A stretch of DNA of 64,000 nucleotides from Silvibacterium acidisoli (GTDB taxonomy: Bacteria > Acidobacteriota > Terriglobia > Terriglobales > Acidobacteriaceae). The stretch is from NCBI GenBank assembly GCA_022870745.1, contig CP085323.1, positions 2,170,001-2,234,000 of the forward strand, written 5' to 3'. Position 1 is the first letter of the stretch. Every line of letters starts with the position of its first letter. This document shows, one piece after another, positions 1 through 9,575 of the stretch. Under the pieces are notes generated by a model. That model was not told the DNA's origin and made no database searches. It worked only from the letters and a program-made list of their open reading frames with translations. The translations under genes and the position numbers were made by a program.

Positions 1-2693
1 GAGATACGGCCCTGCAGGCCATGGGAGAAGTTCTTCGAGATCTCGGCCTGCAACGCGTGATATATGGAACGTCCGTCGGAGGTTGCGTAGTTAATGCTCG
101 TCACTTCCGGAGCAATGTCGTAATAGGGCCTGCGTGTGGTCAGGTCTCCTGGGCCGGGTACTGGCGTGTCGATGTTGTAATCGCGATAGAGATGGATGCC
201 GCGGGTTCCAACGTAGCTAAGCCGGAAAGCCGAGGTTGCAGTGAGCTGCTGCTCGACACCCAGGTGCCAGGCGTATGCATTGTCAGGACGGAAGCTTCTG
301 GGGATCAGGGTCACCGACGAGTTCGGTTGAGGCGTAACCGGTGCATCCGTCGAGATAGGAATAAACCCGGGCAGGCCATTCGTGGTTACGTTCCAGAACG
401 GTGTGTAAGCGAGTTGCTGGTTCACATAATACTGCTGGAAGAACGGGAAATTACGCTCGAGATTGCCACCGATCGCTCCGAAGTTTCCGGGAAAGGTCGT
501 CATGCCGAAGGCGCCGCGAATCGCCGTCCTCCCATCGTTCGGCGTATAAGAGAAGCCGACGCGCGGCGCGAAGTTTCCATAGTAGTTGTCGACATTGGGA
601 GCGCGATTGTCTGAAGTTGCGATATCGAGCAGGCCCGTCTGCAGGTTGAAGTTCGACTGGCGATTGAACTTGTCAATCGCCTGGGTGATCACATCCCAGC
701 GGAGCGCAAGGTTCAACGTGAGTCCCTTTGCCACATGGTATTCATCCTGTGCGTAGATACCAGCCAGATGCGCTCTCGTGGCCGGGTCGGTATCGACGAA
801 TCCGCGATAGAGGGACGACGGGATTCCAAGCAGGTAGCTTGCGAAAGCATTGCCGCCTGAGCTCGTGGTGCAGTCCGGCTGGCCGGTGCAACTGCTGGTG
901 TAATCGGCGTTGAAGGAGAAGCTGCCATTCTGGCTGGCATTCGCGTTGGTCAAAGATGCCTGCAACCTGCGATAGTCTTCGCCAAAGACGAACGTATGCT
1001 TCCCGAGGATCTTCGTGAAGTTATCGGTGATCTGGTACACGTTGGTGATGCGGTGAGAGTTCGTCCAGTCCTGTGACCCGGTCGGAGCGATGTTGCCGAT
1101 GTTGAAGATAGCGAGTCCGGAGGCTCCCGGGAAATCTGCGTTGTTTCCATTAGGAATTCCCAGCGTCGTATTCTCGTTCGTCTGGAAATCGTTACCAAAA
1201 TCCTTCGTGTAGAACCGGTTGAAGCCGAAACGAAGTTCGTTGTTGGTCGTCGCGGAGAAGATATGGTCCCAGCCCACGGCGATGTTGTGGTCGCGCGACA
1301 TGGCATTCACGTCGCCAATCTCAATGAACCGGGTTCCAGGCGATGGTGCAGTCAGATCGCGCCGTTGATAGGATTCGCGCGCAAAGAAGCGATCATTGTC
1401 CCTGAGTTGGTAGTCGACTTTCACATCGAACTGGTGGTTGTTATCCGTCTCCTGCGTATTCGCCTGGTAATTCTGGCTGATGCTGTTTTGATTAGTTGCT
1501 TCCGGCCAGATGCCGGCAGCGCCGACCATCTTGCCTGCGACCGAGTCGAAACGGCTGGAAGGAATCTGATAGGCCGGACCCTGAGGGGTGCTGACGATGG
1601 GAAAAGGATTCCCGGTGGAAGGATCGTAAATCGCTGGAAACTGACTAGTCAGGAAGTAGCCCTGGCGCATGAGATCGGTGGGAACGGTCAGGTTGTAGGC
1701 GATTCCGTTGTTGAGCAGCAATCCCTGGTAATCCACGAAGAAGAAAGCCTTGTTGCGGATGATTGGACCACCGAGAGATCCGCCGAACTCGTTCGATCTG
1801 TACGGAGCTTTGCTCTTCGCCTGCCACTGGATGGCATTCAGGCTGTCATTGCGGAAGTATTCATAGGCGGACCCGTGAAATTCATTCGTACCGGATTTCA
1901 CAAATGCGTTCACCTGCGCCCCGCCATAGGTTCCGACGGTAGCTTCGGCGTTGTTGGTCGAAACCTTGACCTCCTGCAGGGAGTCGAGTGCAGGTGTCAC
2001 GTTAATGAATGCGTTCAGCAGCTCCATATTGCTGACGCCGTCGAGAGTGTAGGTAGTGCCTCCCCAGGGCATGCCATTGACGCTCGCCGAGATAGGCCCC
2101 GCGGCCCCGGCTCCGGCTGCCGCTTCGGGGGCACTGCCGAACCCGGTAGCGACTGAACCCGGTACTGTCTGCACCAATTGCGAGAATACTCGGCCATTGA
2201 GGGGCAGGCTGTTGATCTCGTGGCTGCTCAGCACCTCGCCCAGCGACGAACTGGTGGTGTTCACCAGCGGATTCGACCCCGTCACCTCAACGGACTGCGA
2301 GGCCGTGCCCGGCTGAAGCGTGATGTCCACGCGGGCCACGTTGTCCACAGTCACCACATTTCCCTTCGAAACGACCTTCTGAAATCCAGCAGCCTCGACC
2401 TCTACCCGGTAGGTGCCTGGAGGAAGAAGATTGGCAAGATAACTCCCTTGCTCATTCGAGATGAGGGAGACCGTCTGACCGGTGTCCTGATTGATGACGA
2501 CTACATGCGCACCATTGACGACTGCTCCGGTGGAGTCCTGAATGGTTCCCTGCAGGCGCCCGCTGACGCCCTGCCCGAAGGAAATATGCGTGGAGAAGAA
2601 AAGGCCCAGCACGCACAGGAAAAACATGCGAAGCGACACGCGGAATAGTCGGGATCTCTGCTGGCCCCGGTAATCAATCGTTTGCGAAAACAT
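1..2693 (-). CDS. TonB-dependent receptor, Oar-like (3' end outside window)
   Basis: Outer-membrane TonB-dependent receptor of the large acidobacterial Oar/CarboxypepD-reg type, probably importing an oligosaccharide or other bulky nutrient. About 897 codons are visible and the frame runs off the left edge, so the C-terminal barrel is missing. The ATG at 2693 follows AGGAGG six bases upstream. A basic start precedes a hydrophobic signal segment (about residues 27-45, MFFLCVLGLFFSTHISFGQG). Next comes a carboxypeptidase-regulatory-like beta domain (about 45-130; GVSGRLQGTIQDSTGAVV, YRVEVEAAGFQKV), then a plug domain with LDGVSNMELLNAF and NAFVKSGTNEFHGSAYEYFR, then barrel sequence. A transmembrane winged-helix regulator lies directly upstream on the same strand. 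Family call is firm; the substrate is unknown. Confidence 0.93.
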   Translation of the reverse strand, partial: MFSQTIDYRGQQRSRLFRVSLRMFFLCVLGLFFSTHISFGQGVSGRLQGTIQDSTGAVVNGAHVVVINQDTGQTVSLISNEQGSYLANLLPPGTYRVEVEAAGFQKVVSKGNVVTVDNVARVDITLQPGTASQSVEVTGSNPLVNTTSSSLGEVLSSHEINSLPLNGRVFSQLVQTVPGSVATGFGSAPEAAAGAGAAGPISASVNGMPWGGTTYTLDGVSNMELLNAFINVTPALDSLQEVKVSTNNAEATVGTYGGAQVNAFVKSGTNEFHGSAYEYFRNDSLNAIQWQAKSKAPYRSNEFGGSLGGPIIRNKAFFFVDYQGLLLNNGIAYNLTVPTDLMRQGYFLTSQFPAIYDPSTGNPFPIVSTPQGPAYQIPSSRFDSVAGKMVGAAGIWPEATNQNSISQNYQANTQETDNNHQFDVKVDYQLRDNDRFFARESYQRRDLTAPSPGTRFIEIGDVNAMSRDHNIAVGWDHIFSATTNNELRFGFNRFYTKDFGNDFQTNENTTLGIPNGNNADFPGASGLAIFNIGNIAPTGSQDWTNSHRITNVYQITDNFTKILGKHTFVFGEDYRRLQASLTNANASQNGSFSFNADYTSSCTGQPDCTTSSGGNAFASYLLGIPSSLYRGFVDTDPATRAHLAGIYAQDEYHVAKGLTLNLALRWDVITQAIDKFNRQSNFNLQTGLLDIATSDNRAPNVDNYYGNFAPRVGFSYTPNDGRTAIRGAFGMTTFPGNFGAIGGNLERNFPFFQQYYVNQQLAYTPFWNVTTNGLPGFIPISTDAPVTPQPNSSVTLIPRSFRPDNAYAWHLGVEQQLTATSAFRLSYVGTRGIHLYRDYNIDTPVPGPGDLTTRRPYYDIAPEVTSINYATSDGRSIYHALQAEISKNFSHGLQGRI

Positions 2694-3043
2694 ACGGCCT
2701 CCTAGGCTGCTGCCAGGACCGCGTGTCGCCGGAATGTTCGCATCCTTCACAGGGTGGATCTACCGGCGGACGTTCGAGGTTTGTCAGCAGCGCGAAATCT
2801 ATTGAGCCGGAATGACGATCGTCCAGATAAACGCCGATACCGCACGGCTACAGCGCCCAAAGCTTTTTGCAATCTATAAGAAGCAAAGGTGGTTACGCCG
2901 TTGTTACACGGCGTTACACGAGGCTGAATGTCCTCAAACTCAACGCCTCGATGAAGTGTTTGGCTCCCCGTGGAGCTCAAGGCGCGAGAGTAGGAAGTGG
3001 CAGGATATGCCTCAGCCGATTCCCAGTTGGAAATGGCGATTCG
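2694..3043 (-). other. Intergenic region upstream of the TonB receptor
   Basis: 350 bases lie between the regulator stop (3044) and the receptor start (2693), both genes on the minus strand. I see no credible gene here. The region holds a set of spaced direct repeats (2892-2920, listed separately) and is the likely receptor promoter region. Confidence 0.6.
2892..2920. promoter_or_regulatory. Three GTTACRC direct repeats, candidate regulator binding site
   Basis: GTTACGCC (2892), GTTACACG (2903) and GTTACACG (2913) recur with 11- and 10-base spacing, about one helical turn, on the same face of the DNA. Arrays of short direct repeats at this spacing are typical sites for OmpR/CadC-type winged-helix proteins, and the adjacent gene encodes one. 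ACGCCG and CGGCGT also form a small inverted repeat inside the array. Assignment to that regulator is inference. Confidence 0.45.
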
Positions 3044-4477
3044 CTACTTTGAATGGGGTAGGGGATGGATAGCGGTCAGATCCGTCTTGAGAACCATGTC
3101 GCCCTTTTCAAGCTGGACCCTTACCAGTGCCTGAAAATATGGCATCTCGCCCGTCAGGCTGATACCCTTCGCGGCGAGCGCAGCAGTAAGCGCCTGAATT
3201 CCATCGGCAGTTGCCATGAACCTGGTCACACCCTCGGTACCCTTCGTATCCAGACCACCGAGGACGGCGATGCGGTGGCCCTGAACGACTCCGGGCTGAA
3301 TGGAGATGAGGCTGTAGTCTACCTTGAGCACCTGCGTCTTTGCGTCGCGCTCGGTGTGGTAGGTAGCGCTTTCGCCCTTCTGAGGGTGAGCATTCAGGAT
3401 GACGGCCCGCCATTGCTCGCGGTGACTGTCCGGATTATCGAAAGCGAAGTCGCCCTCTGCAAAGAGCTGCCCTACGGCAACGTTTTGAAAGGGAGACCCC
3501 AGCAGGATCACACTGTGCTCTTGCAGGTCTTCCGGGGTCACGTTGCGGCTGGTCTTGATAATCGGCTTGAGGCCCATCTCAGCAAACAACTGAGCGAGCG
3601 CCGCCACACCCTGGAGTTCGCCCGTGCCGGTATACCCGTCCTCATAGTAGAGAGCCCCGGCGTCCTTAACCAGAGCTGGGTTGGAGGCAAATTGCTGGGC
3701 AAGATGCTCTTCGACCCGGGCGCCGCGGCTGTCGCTCGCGCCCTGCCGGAAGCGAAGGAGATCGTTGGAATCATCGAGCAGGAAGACAGCGTTCGGGTAA
3801 GCGATGATGGGTGCGCGATCTCCCTGAAGAAATGCGGCCCAGAATTTCTTGACCGGATCAACGGAGTTCGCTGAAGCGATACCGATTCCTGTGGCCGAAG
3901 ATTTCGACCGCACGCTGCCGAGAAAGAATCCCGAAATGAGTGCTGCCGCCAGTAGCAGTGCGAGCACCGCTGATTTCAGAAGTGTTGTCTTTCGAGGCAG
4001 TTGCTGATCGACATTAACCGTCGTATCAACTTCGTCAGCAGGTGCCGTGGCATTGGGGTCCTCACGAACGACCGCTTCCGAGGATTCAGGCTTCGGACTC
4101 TCCGCTTCGTCTTTCAGCCGGATCACCGGGCCATATTGCCCTTTTGGGATTTCGATGAGGATACGGTCGTGAATGCCTTCCTGGCCGTAAAAGTCCCGAA
4201 GTTTCTGGCGGAGTCGATGTGTCTGGACGCGAACAATCGTGTCAGTTCTAGGGTCAAAATCGGGCTTCCGGCCAAAGGCCTCCAGACCGATCGTGTATTC
4301 CTTGAGGAAATCGGTACTACCCTCAAGATATCTGCTGACCAGGTAGCGAAGAAGCTGCTGAAGCGTGCTCGAGCCACGCAGGCTGTTCGAGTGGACGATG
4401 CGTTCAACCTGTTGTTGAGCTTCTTCGTCAGAAACCCTGCCGACTTCTGACAGGACGGTGATGGGAGTCTTGAGCAA
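3044..4477 (-). CDS. Membrane-anchored winged-helix (CadC/ToxR-like) transcriptional regulator
   Basis: The protein has an N-terminal DNA-binding domain, one transmembrane helix (SAVLALLLAAALISGFFLGS) and a C-terminal domain of about 250 residues that should be periplasmic. The N-terminal part (LQQLLRYLVSRYLEG, LKEYTIGLEAFGR, VRVQTHRLRQKLRDFY) matches the winged-helix proteins that Acidobacteria keep beside TonB receptors. The topology allows direct signal transduction without a kinase. The start is uncertain: the frame stays open to a TTG at 4663 and an ATG at 4567, but that extension does not look coding. A TTG at 4477 with a weak GGCGA lies close to the conserved domain and was chosen. Likely target: the TonB receptor just downstream. 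The C-terminal domain shows no motif I can name. Confidence 0.8.
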   Translation of the reverse strand: MLKTPITVLSEVGRVSDEEAQQQVERIVHSNSLRGSSTLQQLLRYLVSRYLEGSTDFLKEYTIGLEAFGRKPDFDPRTDTIVRVQTHRLRQKLRDFYGQEGIHDRILIEIPKGQYGPVIRLKDEAESPKPESSEAVVREDPNATAPADEVDTTVNVDQQLPRKTTLLKSAVLALLLAAALISGFFLGSVRSKSSATGIGIASANSVDPVKKFWAAFLQGDRAPIIAYPNAVFLLDDSNDLLRFRQGASDSRGARVEEHLAQQFASNPALVKDAGALYYEDGYTGTGELQGVAALAQLFAEMGLKPIIKTSRNVTPEDLQEHSVILLGSPFQNVAVGQLFAEGDFAFDNPDSHREQWRAVILNAHPQKGESATYHTERDAKTQVLKVDYSLISIQPGVVQGHRIAVLGGLDTKGTEGVTRFMATADGIQALTAALAAKGISLTGEMPYFQALVRVQLEKGDMVLKTDLTAIHPLPHSK

Positions 4478-4843
4478 TTTAAAATTCGCCTGAGTCCGCC
4501 TGCATAAAGCCGTGCCGTCATCACGAGTAATACTCCAGAGATGAAAGCAAGCACCCAGACTTCTCATTGACAATATACGGCAAATCAACCGGTGCACGGC
4601 CCTGCGGCAGATTCCTTGTGAAGGAACCTGCCCAGCAGGGAGAGCCCACCGCTTTTCCTGCAACAGTTTGTCTTAAAGCATTTTGACCGCTTTTGGCACA
4701 GTCGGAAGCCCAAGCGAAAGAAGCTATCTCTAAAGGCAAAAGGAAGTCTCCGACAAGGTCGCCGGCAGACTTCATGTTTCCAAATAGGGATGGCTGCTTT
4801 CTCGATACGGACAACTATCGCTGGGAAGTCTTTGGAAGGTCAA

Positions 4844-4933
4844 TGGCGGAGGGAGAGGGATTCGAACCCCCGTTGGACTTTCGCCCAAAGCGGTTTTCAA
4901 GACCGCCTGTTTCAACCACTCACACATCCCTCC
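4844..4933 (-). tRNA. tRNA-Ser (UGA)
   Basis: On the minus strand the acceptor GGAGGGA pairs with TCCCTCC and is followed by G and an encoded CCA. The anticodon stem-loop is GCGGT-CTTGAAA-ACCGC, giving anticodon UGA. A long variable arm (class II) and a GGTTCGAATCC T-loop are present. It reads Ser UCA codons. Confidence 0.97.
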
Positions 4934-4967
4934 GCGTGAGGTGTAAACCCAGTTTAACAGCCCGGAA

Positions 4968-5005
4968 AGCAGGGGGGAGCAGCATTTGCGCCGCTCCCCT
5001 CTGCT
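4968..5005 (-). terminator. Hairpin downstream of the GH3 gene
   Basis: AGCAGGGGGGAGC (4968-4980) pairs with GCTCCCCTCTGCT (4993-5005), with one mismatch. It lies just past the GH3 stop codon and before tRNA-Ser. The T-tract is short, so this is a moderate call. Confidence 0.5.
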
Positions 5006-5020
5006 TGGCTTCGGACTGGC

Positions 5021-7204
5021 TTATTTCCTGATCGATACGGTCTGCTCGAGCGGCGTCTTGTCTGATGACGGCCCTACCGTCAGCCTGTATTCGCCCGGCA
5101 GTAGCTCGAAGGCATCCTTGTCTACAAGGAACACCGAGAGATACAGCGGATCGATCTTCAGCGTTACCGTCTTGCTCTCACCTGGTGCGAGGTCCACGCG
5201 GTCGAAAGCCACCAGCCGTTTGTATGCTTCGCCCGCCGCCTTCGGCAGCGCTCCATAAACTTCGGCGATCTCTGCACCGGCGCGTGAGCCGGTGTTCTTA
5301 ATGCTGAAGCTCACTTCCTTGCCGCCTTCCTTCACCTTCAGGTCAGAGTAGGCGTACGTTGTGTATGACAGGCCGAATCCAAACGGAAACAGTGGTTGGA
5401 TATGCTGCGACTCGTACCACTTGTAGCCCACCTTCGCGCCTTCCGTGTAGTTCACGTCGAACGGGGGCAGTTTGTGATCCGGACCCTCTTTCAGGTTCAT
5501 GCCGGCGATCTCAGGGTGCGGGAGATCTGCGTCACGTTTTGCAAAGGTCACAGGTAGCTTTCCGGACGGATTGACCGTACCGAAGAGCACGTTGGCTATT
5601 GCTTCGCCACCTCCGATACCCGGATACCACGTTGAGAGAATGCCCTCGACCTTCTCGGCCCATGGCATCGTTACCGGGCCACCCGTTTCGAGCACCACGA
5701 TCGTATGCGGATTCGCCGCGGCCACCGCGCTTACCAGCTCATCCTGGTTTCCTGGCAGTGAAAGTGTCTTTGCATCTTCACCTTCGTGCATTACCTGGTT
5801 CACGAATACGATCGCCACATCGGAAGACTTCGCCAGTGCGGCTGCGGAGGCAGCATCTGTGCCTTCGTTGAACTCGATTTTTGCTTCGGGTGCCTGCTTC
5901 CGGATGTACTTCATCGGAGAAGAAGGGAAGTACACCGTCTCCTGCCACTTTGGCTCACCAGGGCGCGGATCGATCACGTTGCCGCCGGGAGGATCCACCT
6001 GCGCCGAGCCGCCGCCAGAGAGAATTCCCTTGTCGGCATGCGATCCGATGATTGCCACCGAACGCACAGTGCTCTTGAGAGGCAATGCGCCGTTCGCATT
6101 CTTCAGCAATACGATGCTCTCTTCTTCAATATGCTGCGCATCTTCGAGCCCTTTAAAGGGATCCACGACAGAACGCGGCATCGGAGGATTGTCGACCACA
6201 CCGACAGCAAACATGCTGCGCAGAATGCGGTGATCCATGTCCTCCACACGCGACAGCGGAACCTCGCCTTTCTCGACAGCCTGCTTCAGCGGAGCGCCGA
6301 AGTAATCCAGACCTGGCATTTCCATGTCGAGGCCTGCAAGCGCGGCCTTCACCGTGCTGTGCGTGGCCTCCCAGTCAGACAGCACCCAGCCCTTAAAGCC
6401 GAAGTCCTTCTTCAGAACATCATTCAGCAGGTAGTCGTTCTCGCACGCATACACGCTATCTACGCGGTTGTAGGAGCACATCACTCCCGCCGGCTGTGCA
6501 ATCCCGATTGCAATCTGAAAGGCCAGCAGGTCGCTTTCGCGGCCAGCTTTCTTATCCACGTGTGCGCTTAAGATTTCGCGTCCGGTTTCCTGGTCGTTGT
6601 AGGCATAGTGCTTGATATCGCCCATGATCTGCTGCGACTGCAAGCCCTTCATCAGGTTGCCGGTCATCGTTCCAGCAAGCACCGGGTCTTCGCCCGCGTA
6701 CTCAAAATTGCGGCCATTGCGCGGCTCACGCGTGATATCTACGCCACCGCCGATGGACATGTTGTAGCCCTGTGCGCGCAGCTCGCGTCCGATTACCGAA
6801 CCGTAAAGCTGTGCGCCTTGCACATCCCAGCTTGAAGCTGCCCCCAGCGTCGAAGGCAGCAGCGTCGCATAGCGGCTCTCGGTAGCTGCGAGACGAACGC
6901 CTACTGCTGAATCCGCGAGATTAATGTCAGGAATGCCCAGCCTTGGAATGCCTTCGGTGTAACCCGCACCTTTATTCGAGCGCGGAGGAATCGGGTCGCC
7001 TTCGCGCAGCGCGCCCCACCCGGTGCCATGCACCAGCTGAATCTTTTCGTCCAGCGTCATCTCCTTGATGACCATATCGGCGCGAACGTCAGGCGAGAGC
7101 GTCTTGTCGTCCCAGGGATGGTGCTGCTGAGCAACTACCGGGGCAGGAACGAATGCAAGTGTTGCGATCATTGCAAGGGGCAATGCGGGCAGCCGGAACT
7201 TCAT
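5021..7204 (-). CDS. Secreted glycoside hydrolase family 3 (beta-glucosidase-like)
   Basis: 727-residue exported hydrolase, probably cleaving beta-linked glucosides or xylosides in the periplasm. The frame extends further upstream, but the ATG at 7204 has AGGAG five bases before it and opens a signal peptide (MKFRLPALPLAMIATLAFVP, cleavage near AQQ). The GH3 N-terminal TIM barrel covers about residues 40-340, with GVMCSYNRVD and the nucleophile-bearing VLSDWEATH near residue 278. The alpha/beta sandwich follows (SVAIIGSHAD, GGGSAQVDPPG), and a fibronectin-III-like C-terminal domain starts near GFGLSYTTY. Length fits bacterial three-domain GH3 enzymes. A LacI-type palindrome lies about 95 bases upstream. 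Exact sugar specificity cannot be read from sequence. Confidence 0.94.
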   Translation of the reverse strand: MKFRLPALPLAMIATLAFVPAPVVAQQHHPWDDKTLSPDVRADMVIKEMTLDEKIQLVHGTGWGALREGDPIPPRSNKGAGYTEGIPRLGIPDINLADSAVGVRLAATESRYATLLPSTLGAASSWDVQGAQLYGSVIGRELRAQGYNMSIGGGVDITREPRNGRNFEYAGEDPVLAGTMTGNLMKGLQSQQIMGDIKHYAYNDQETGREILSAHVDKKAGRESDLLAFQIAIGIAQPAGVMCSYNRVDSVYACENDYLLNDVLKKDFGFKGWVLSDWEATHSTVKAALAGLDMEMPGLDYFGAPLKQAVEKGEVPLSRVEDMDHRILRSMFAVGVVDNPPMPRSVVDPFKGLEDAQHIEEESIVLLKNANGALPLKSTVRSVAIIGSHADKGILSGGGSAQVDPPGGNVIDPRPGEPKWQETVYFPSSPMKYIRKQAPEAKIEFNEGTDAASAAALAKSSDVAIVFVNQVMHEGEDAKTLSLPGNQDELVSAVAAANPHTIVVLETGGPVTMPWAEKVEGILSTWYPGIGGGEAIANVLFGTVNPSGKLPVTFAKRDADLPHPEIAGMNLKEGPDHKLPPFDVNYTEGAKVGYKWYESQHIQPLFPFGFGLSYTTYAYSDLKVKEGGKEVSFSIKNTGSRAGAEIAEVYGALPKAAGEAYKRLVAFDRVDLAPGESKTVTLKIDPLYLSVFLVDKDAFELLPGEYRLTVGPSSDKTPLEQTVSIRK

Positions 7205-7298
7205 GTTTCTCCTTTTACACACGAGGGCAGAGACCAGCCGAAAGAAGCGGGCCGGAAAGCACCACAATGTTACGTAGCCGGAGAAACGAACGTCAAAT

Positions 7299-7310
7299 AC
7301 AAACGTTTGT
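7299..7310. promoter_or_regulatory. ACAAACGTTTGT palindrome, LacI-type operator candidate
   Basis: A perfect 12-base palindrome with a central CG, the hallmark of LacI/GalR-family operators, lies about 95 bases upstream of the GH3 start. It fits sugar-responsive control of the hydrolase. No LacI-family gene is visible in the window. Confidence 0.45.
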
Positions 7311-7314
7311 CTAA

Positions 7315-7344
7315 TGGTCCTGACGCAGTTCTGCGCCAGGACCA
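7315..7344 (-). terminator. Terminator-like hairpin after the M3 peptidase gene
   Basis: TGGTCCTGACGCAG and CTGCGCCAGGACCA form a long stem with one mismatch, just past the M3 peptidase stop on the minus strand. The following T-content is modest. Confidence 0.6.
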
Positions 7345-7361
7345 CTAGACAGGCAGGTGGC

Positions 7362-9401
7362 TCAACCGTAGATGGAAGCCGCAGCCTGGAACTCCTCGCC
7401 GACCCAGTCGGTGAAGGCATCCGTCGACTGGCTGCGCCCGAGGAAGTGTTGCACGAGGTCCTTGCCGGGCAATGACCCGCCCGGTTCGAGCACCGTGCGG
7501 CGATACTTCATCGCCTTGGGGTCGTCCAGAGGATTGTTGCGCGAGAACTGGCTGTAGAAGTCCAGCGCAATCACCTTGTCATACAGGTAGGTGTAGTAGT
7601 TCGACGAATAGCCGACAAGATGGCCAAAGCTGGCATACATGCGGTTGCCGTCGATCCACGTGTACGGCAGGAAGCGCCTGTAGAGCGATTCGAGCAGCGC
7701 ATCCGGATCGAGCGACGCTGGCTCTTCGGTGTGCGTCAGCAGCGAGTAAGTTGTGTAGAAGAGCTGCGTGCGCACCCAGTCGGCGCGGCCAAAGGCTCCG
7801 GCGCGGTTCATGCGCGCAACCAGTTCCGCCGGAATCGGCTCATCGGTCTCGTAGTGGTGCGCAAAGGTCGCCAGCAGCCGCGCGTCGCGGAAGAATTCCT
7901 CCAGCATTTGCGAAGGCACTTCGACAAAGTCGCCCTCCGTCGCGATGCCGCTCAGCCCGGCCCACTTCTGGTGGCCGCCCAGCAGCGCGTGCATCAGGTG
8001 GCCGAACTCATGGAAGTAGGTGACGACGTCCGAGTGCTGCATCAACCCGGGATCGCCCTCTTTGCCGCCGGGGAAATTGCAGATCAGCGCGGCCTGCGGA
8101 ATCTGGCGGCCTTCAGGATGGCCACCGTCCTCCGGACCGAGGAAGCCGGGAATCAGCGGATGCGCGGAGAACCACTTGTCCTTGCCATCGCGCGGATGCA
8201 TGTCCAGGTAGAAGCGGCCGATGCGGGTGTCGCGGTCGAACACGTCATAGGTGACCACATCGGCGTGCCACGCCTGCGCGTCTTCCGCCTTGCGGAACTC
8301 CAGCTGGAAGAGCCTCGCGGCTGTCGCCAGCACGCCTGCCTCGACGCGGTCGTAAGGGAAATATCCGCGCACCGACTGCGAGTCGAAGTCGAAGGCCGAG
8401 CGGCGATACTGCTCCAGCCAGTAGCCGCGGCTGTCAGCGGAAATCTCCTCCATCTCTTCGCCGCTCTGCTTCTGCGCGAACTCGTGCAGCATTGAATATT
8501 CCTTCAATGCACCAGCTTTACTGGCCGCATCCAGTTCATCGAGGAACGACTGCATATTCGCAGCCGAACCCATCATCTGGTCCGCGGTGGCTAGGTCAGC
8601 CCAGGTCGGGAAGCCGAGAATGGTCGCCACTTCCTTGCGGATCGCCAGCAGGTCCAGCAGCAGCTGGCGGTTCTGCGGATACGCCCGGGTGTTGTAGGCC
8701 AGGAACATGCGGTTGCGCAGGCTGGCGGACTTCGCGAAGGTCATCACCGGCAGATAATCCGGGAAGTTCGTTGTCAGTGTGATCTTTCCGTCTTCGCCTG
8801 GCTGGTGGGCTGCGAGAAAGTCCTCCGGCAGGCCATCCAGCTCGGCAGCGTCGTCCACGATGACCGTATTTACGTTCTCCTGCACGTTCCTGCTGAAGGT
8901 CAGAGAAATGACCGTTGCCTTGTCCTGCAGTTCGCGGATGCGGTTTCGAGTCTCTTCATCCTTGTCTACACCGGCCAGACGGTACTGCAGCAGGGTGCGT
9001 TCGACGTAATGGCGGGTCGCATCGTCGGCCTCATCGAGGCTGATCTGGTTCAGAGCCTGGTAAACGGCCTGGTTAAGGCCGAGCGCGACGGCTGCCTGCG
9101 AGATCGCCTGGGTCGCCTCCTGGGCCTTATCGCGAATCTCCTTTTCCGGATACACGCTGTCGAGCAGCCCGGCCTGCGAGCCGGCCGACGAAAGTTCGGC
9201 AATCGCCTCGTCATAGGGCCTCAGGGTGTTCCCCAAGGTGCGTTCTCCTTCCACCTTGAGCAGCGCATCGATCAGGTTCTGGTGGCGATCCAGCCGTTCA
9301 CGGATCCAGGTTTCAAGGGTGGCGGCGGTCACTTTGCCTGAGCCATCCGGGTTCCACGGATGCGGAAAAGTAGGTGCGGGCGACGAAACTGTTTCAGTCA
9401 C
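7362..9401 (-). CDS. M3 family metallopeptidase (oligopeptidase A / thimet-like)
   Basis: Zinc endopeptidase, probably cytoplasmic, degrading short peptides. The zinc site is HEFGHLMH near residue 463, with a downstream glutamate in FVEVPSQMLEEF, as in family M3. The start is set at GTG 9401, which has GGGGGA nine bases upstream and gives 679 residues, close to oligopeptidase A. The upstream extension in frame (to 9512) has an odd cysteine-rich sequence and no ribosome site. No signal peptide is seen from the chosen start. The gene stands alone on the minus strand, divergent from aroDE. Distinguishing oligopeptidase A from dipeptidyl carboxypeptidase would need alignment. Confidence 0.92.
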   Translation of the reverse strand: MTETVSSPAPTFPHPWNPDGSGKVTAATLETWIRERLDRHQNLIDALLKVEGERTLGNTLRPYDEAIAELSSAGSQAGLLDSVYPEKEIRDKAQEATQAISQAAVALGLNQAVYQALNQISLDEADDATRHYVERTLLQYRLAGVDKDEETRNRIRELQDKATVISLTFSRNVQENVNTVIVDDAAELDGLPEDFLAAHQPGEDGKITLTTNFPDYLPVMTFAKSASLRNRMFLAYNTRAYPQNRQLLLDLLAIRKEVATILGFPTWADLATADQMMGSAANMQSFLDELDAASKAGALKEYSMLHEFAQKQSGEEMEEISADSRGYWLEQYRRSAFDFDSQSVRGYFPYDRVEAGVLATAARLFQLEFRKAEDAQAWHADVVTYDVFDRDTRIGRFYLDMHPRDGKDKWFSAHPLIPGFLGPEDGGHPEGRQIPQAALICNFPGGKEGDPGLMQHSDVVTYFHEFGHLMHALLGGHQKWAGLSGIATEGDFVEVPSQMLEEFFRDARLLATFAHHYETDEPIPAELVARMNRAGAFGRADWVRTQLFYTTYSLLTHTEEPASLDPDALLESLYRRFLPYTWIDGNRMYASFGHLVGYSSNYYTYLYDKVIALDFYSQFSRNNPLDDPKAMKYRRTVLEPGGSLPGKDLVQHFLGRSQSTDAFTDWVGEEFQAAASIYG

Positions 9402-9575
9402 TTTGATAAATCCCCCTGCTGGTCCAAAGATACCAACGGAGCAGCAGGACAGGCACGGCTTCGGCTCCAGCAAAGTGACGAACGAGGCTATGCGATGCCA
9501 CCAAAACTGCAAAATCTCTTAAGATATACAGTTGCATCCATCCCGGAGAGCCGGTAAGATGCCGCAATTGCCGCC

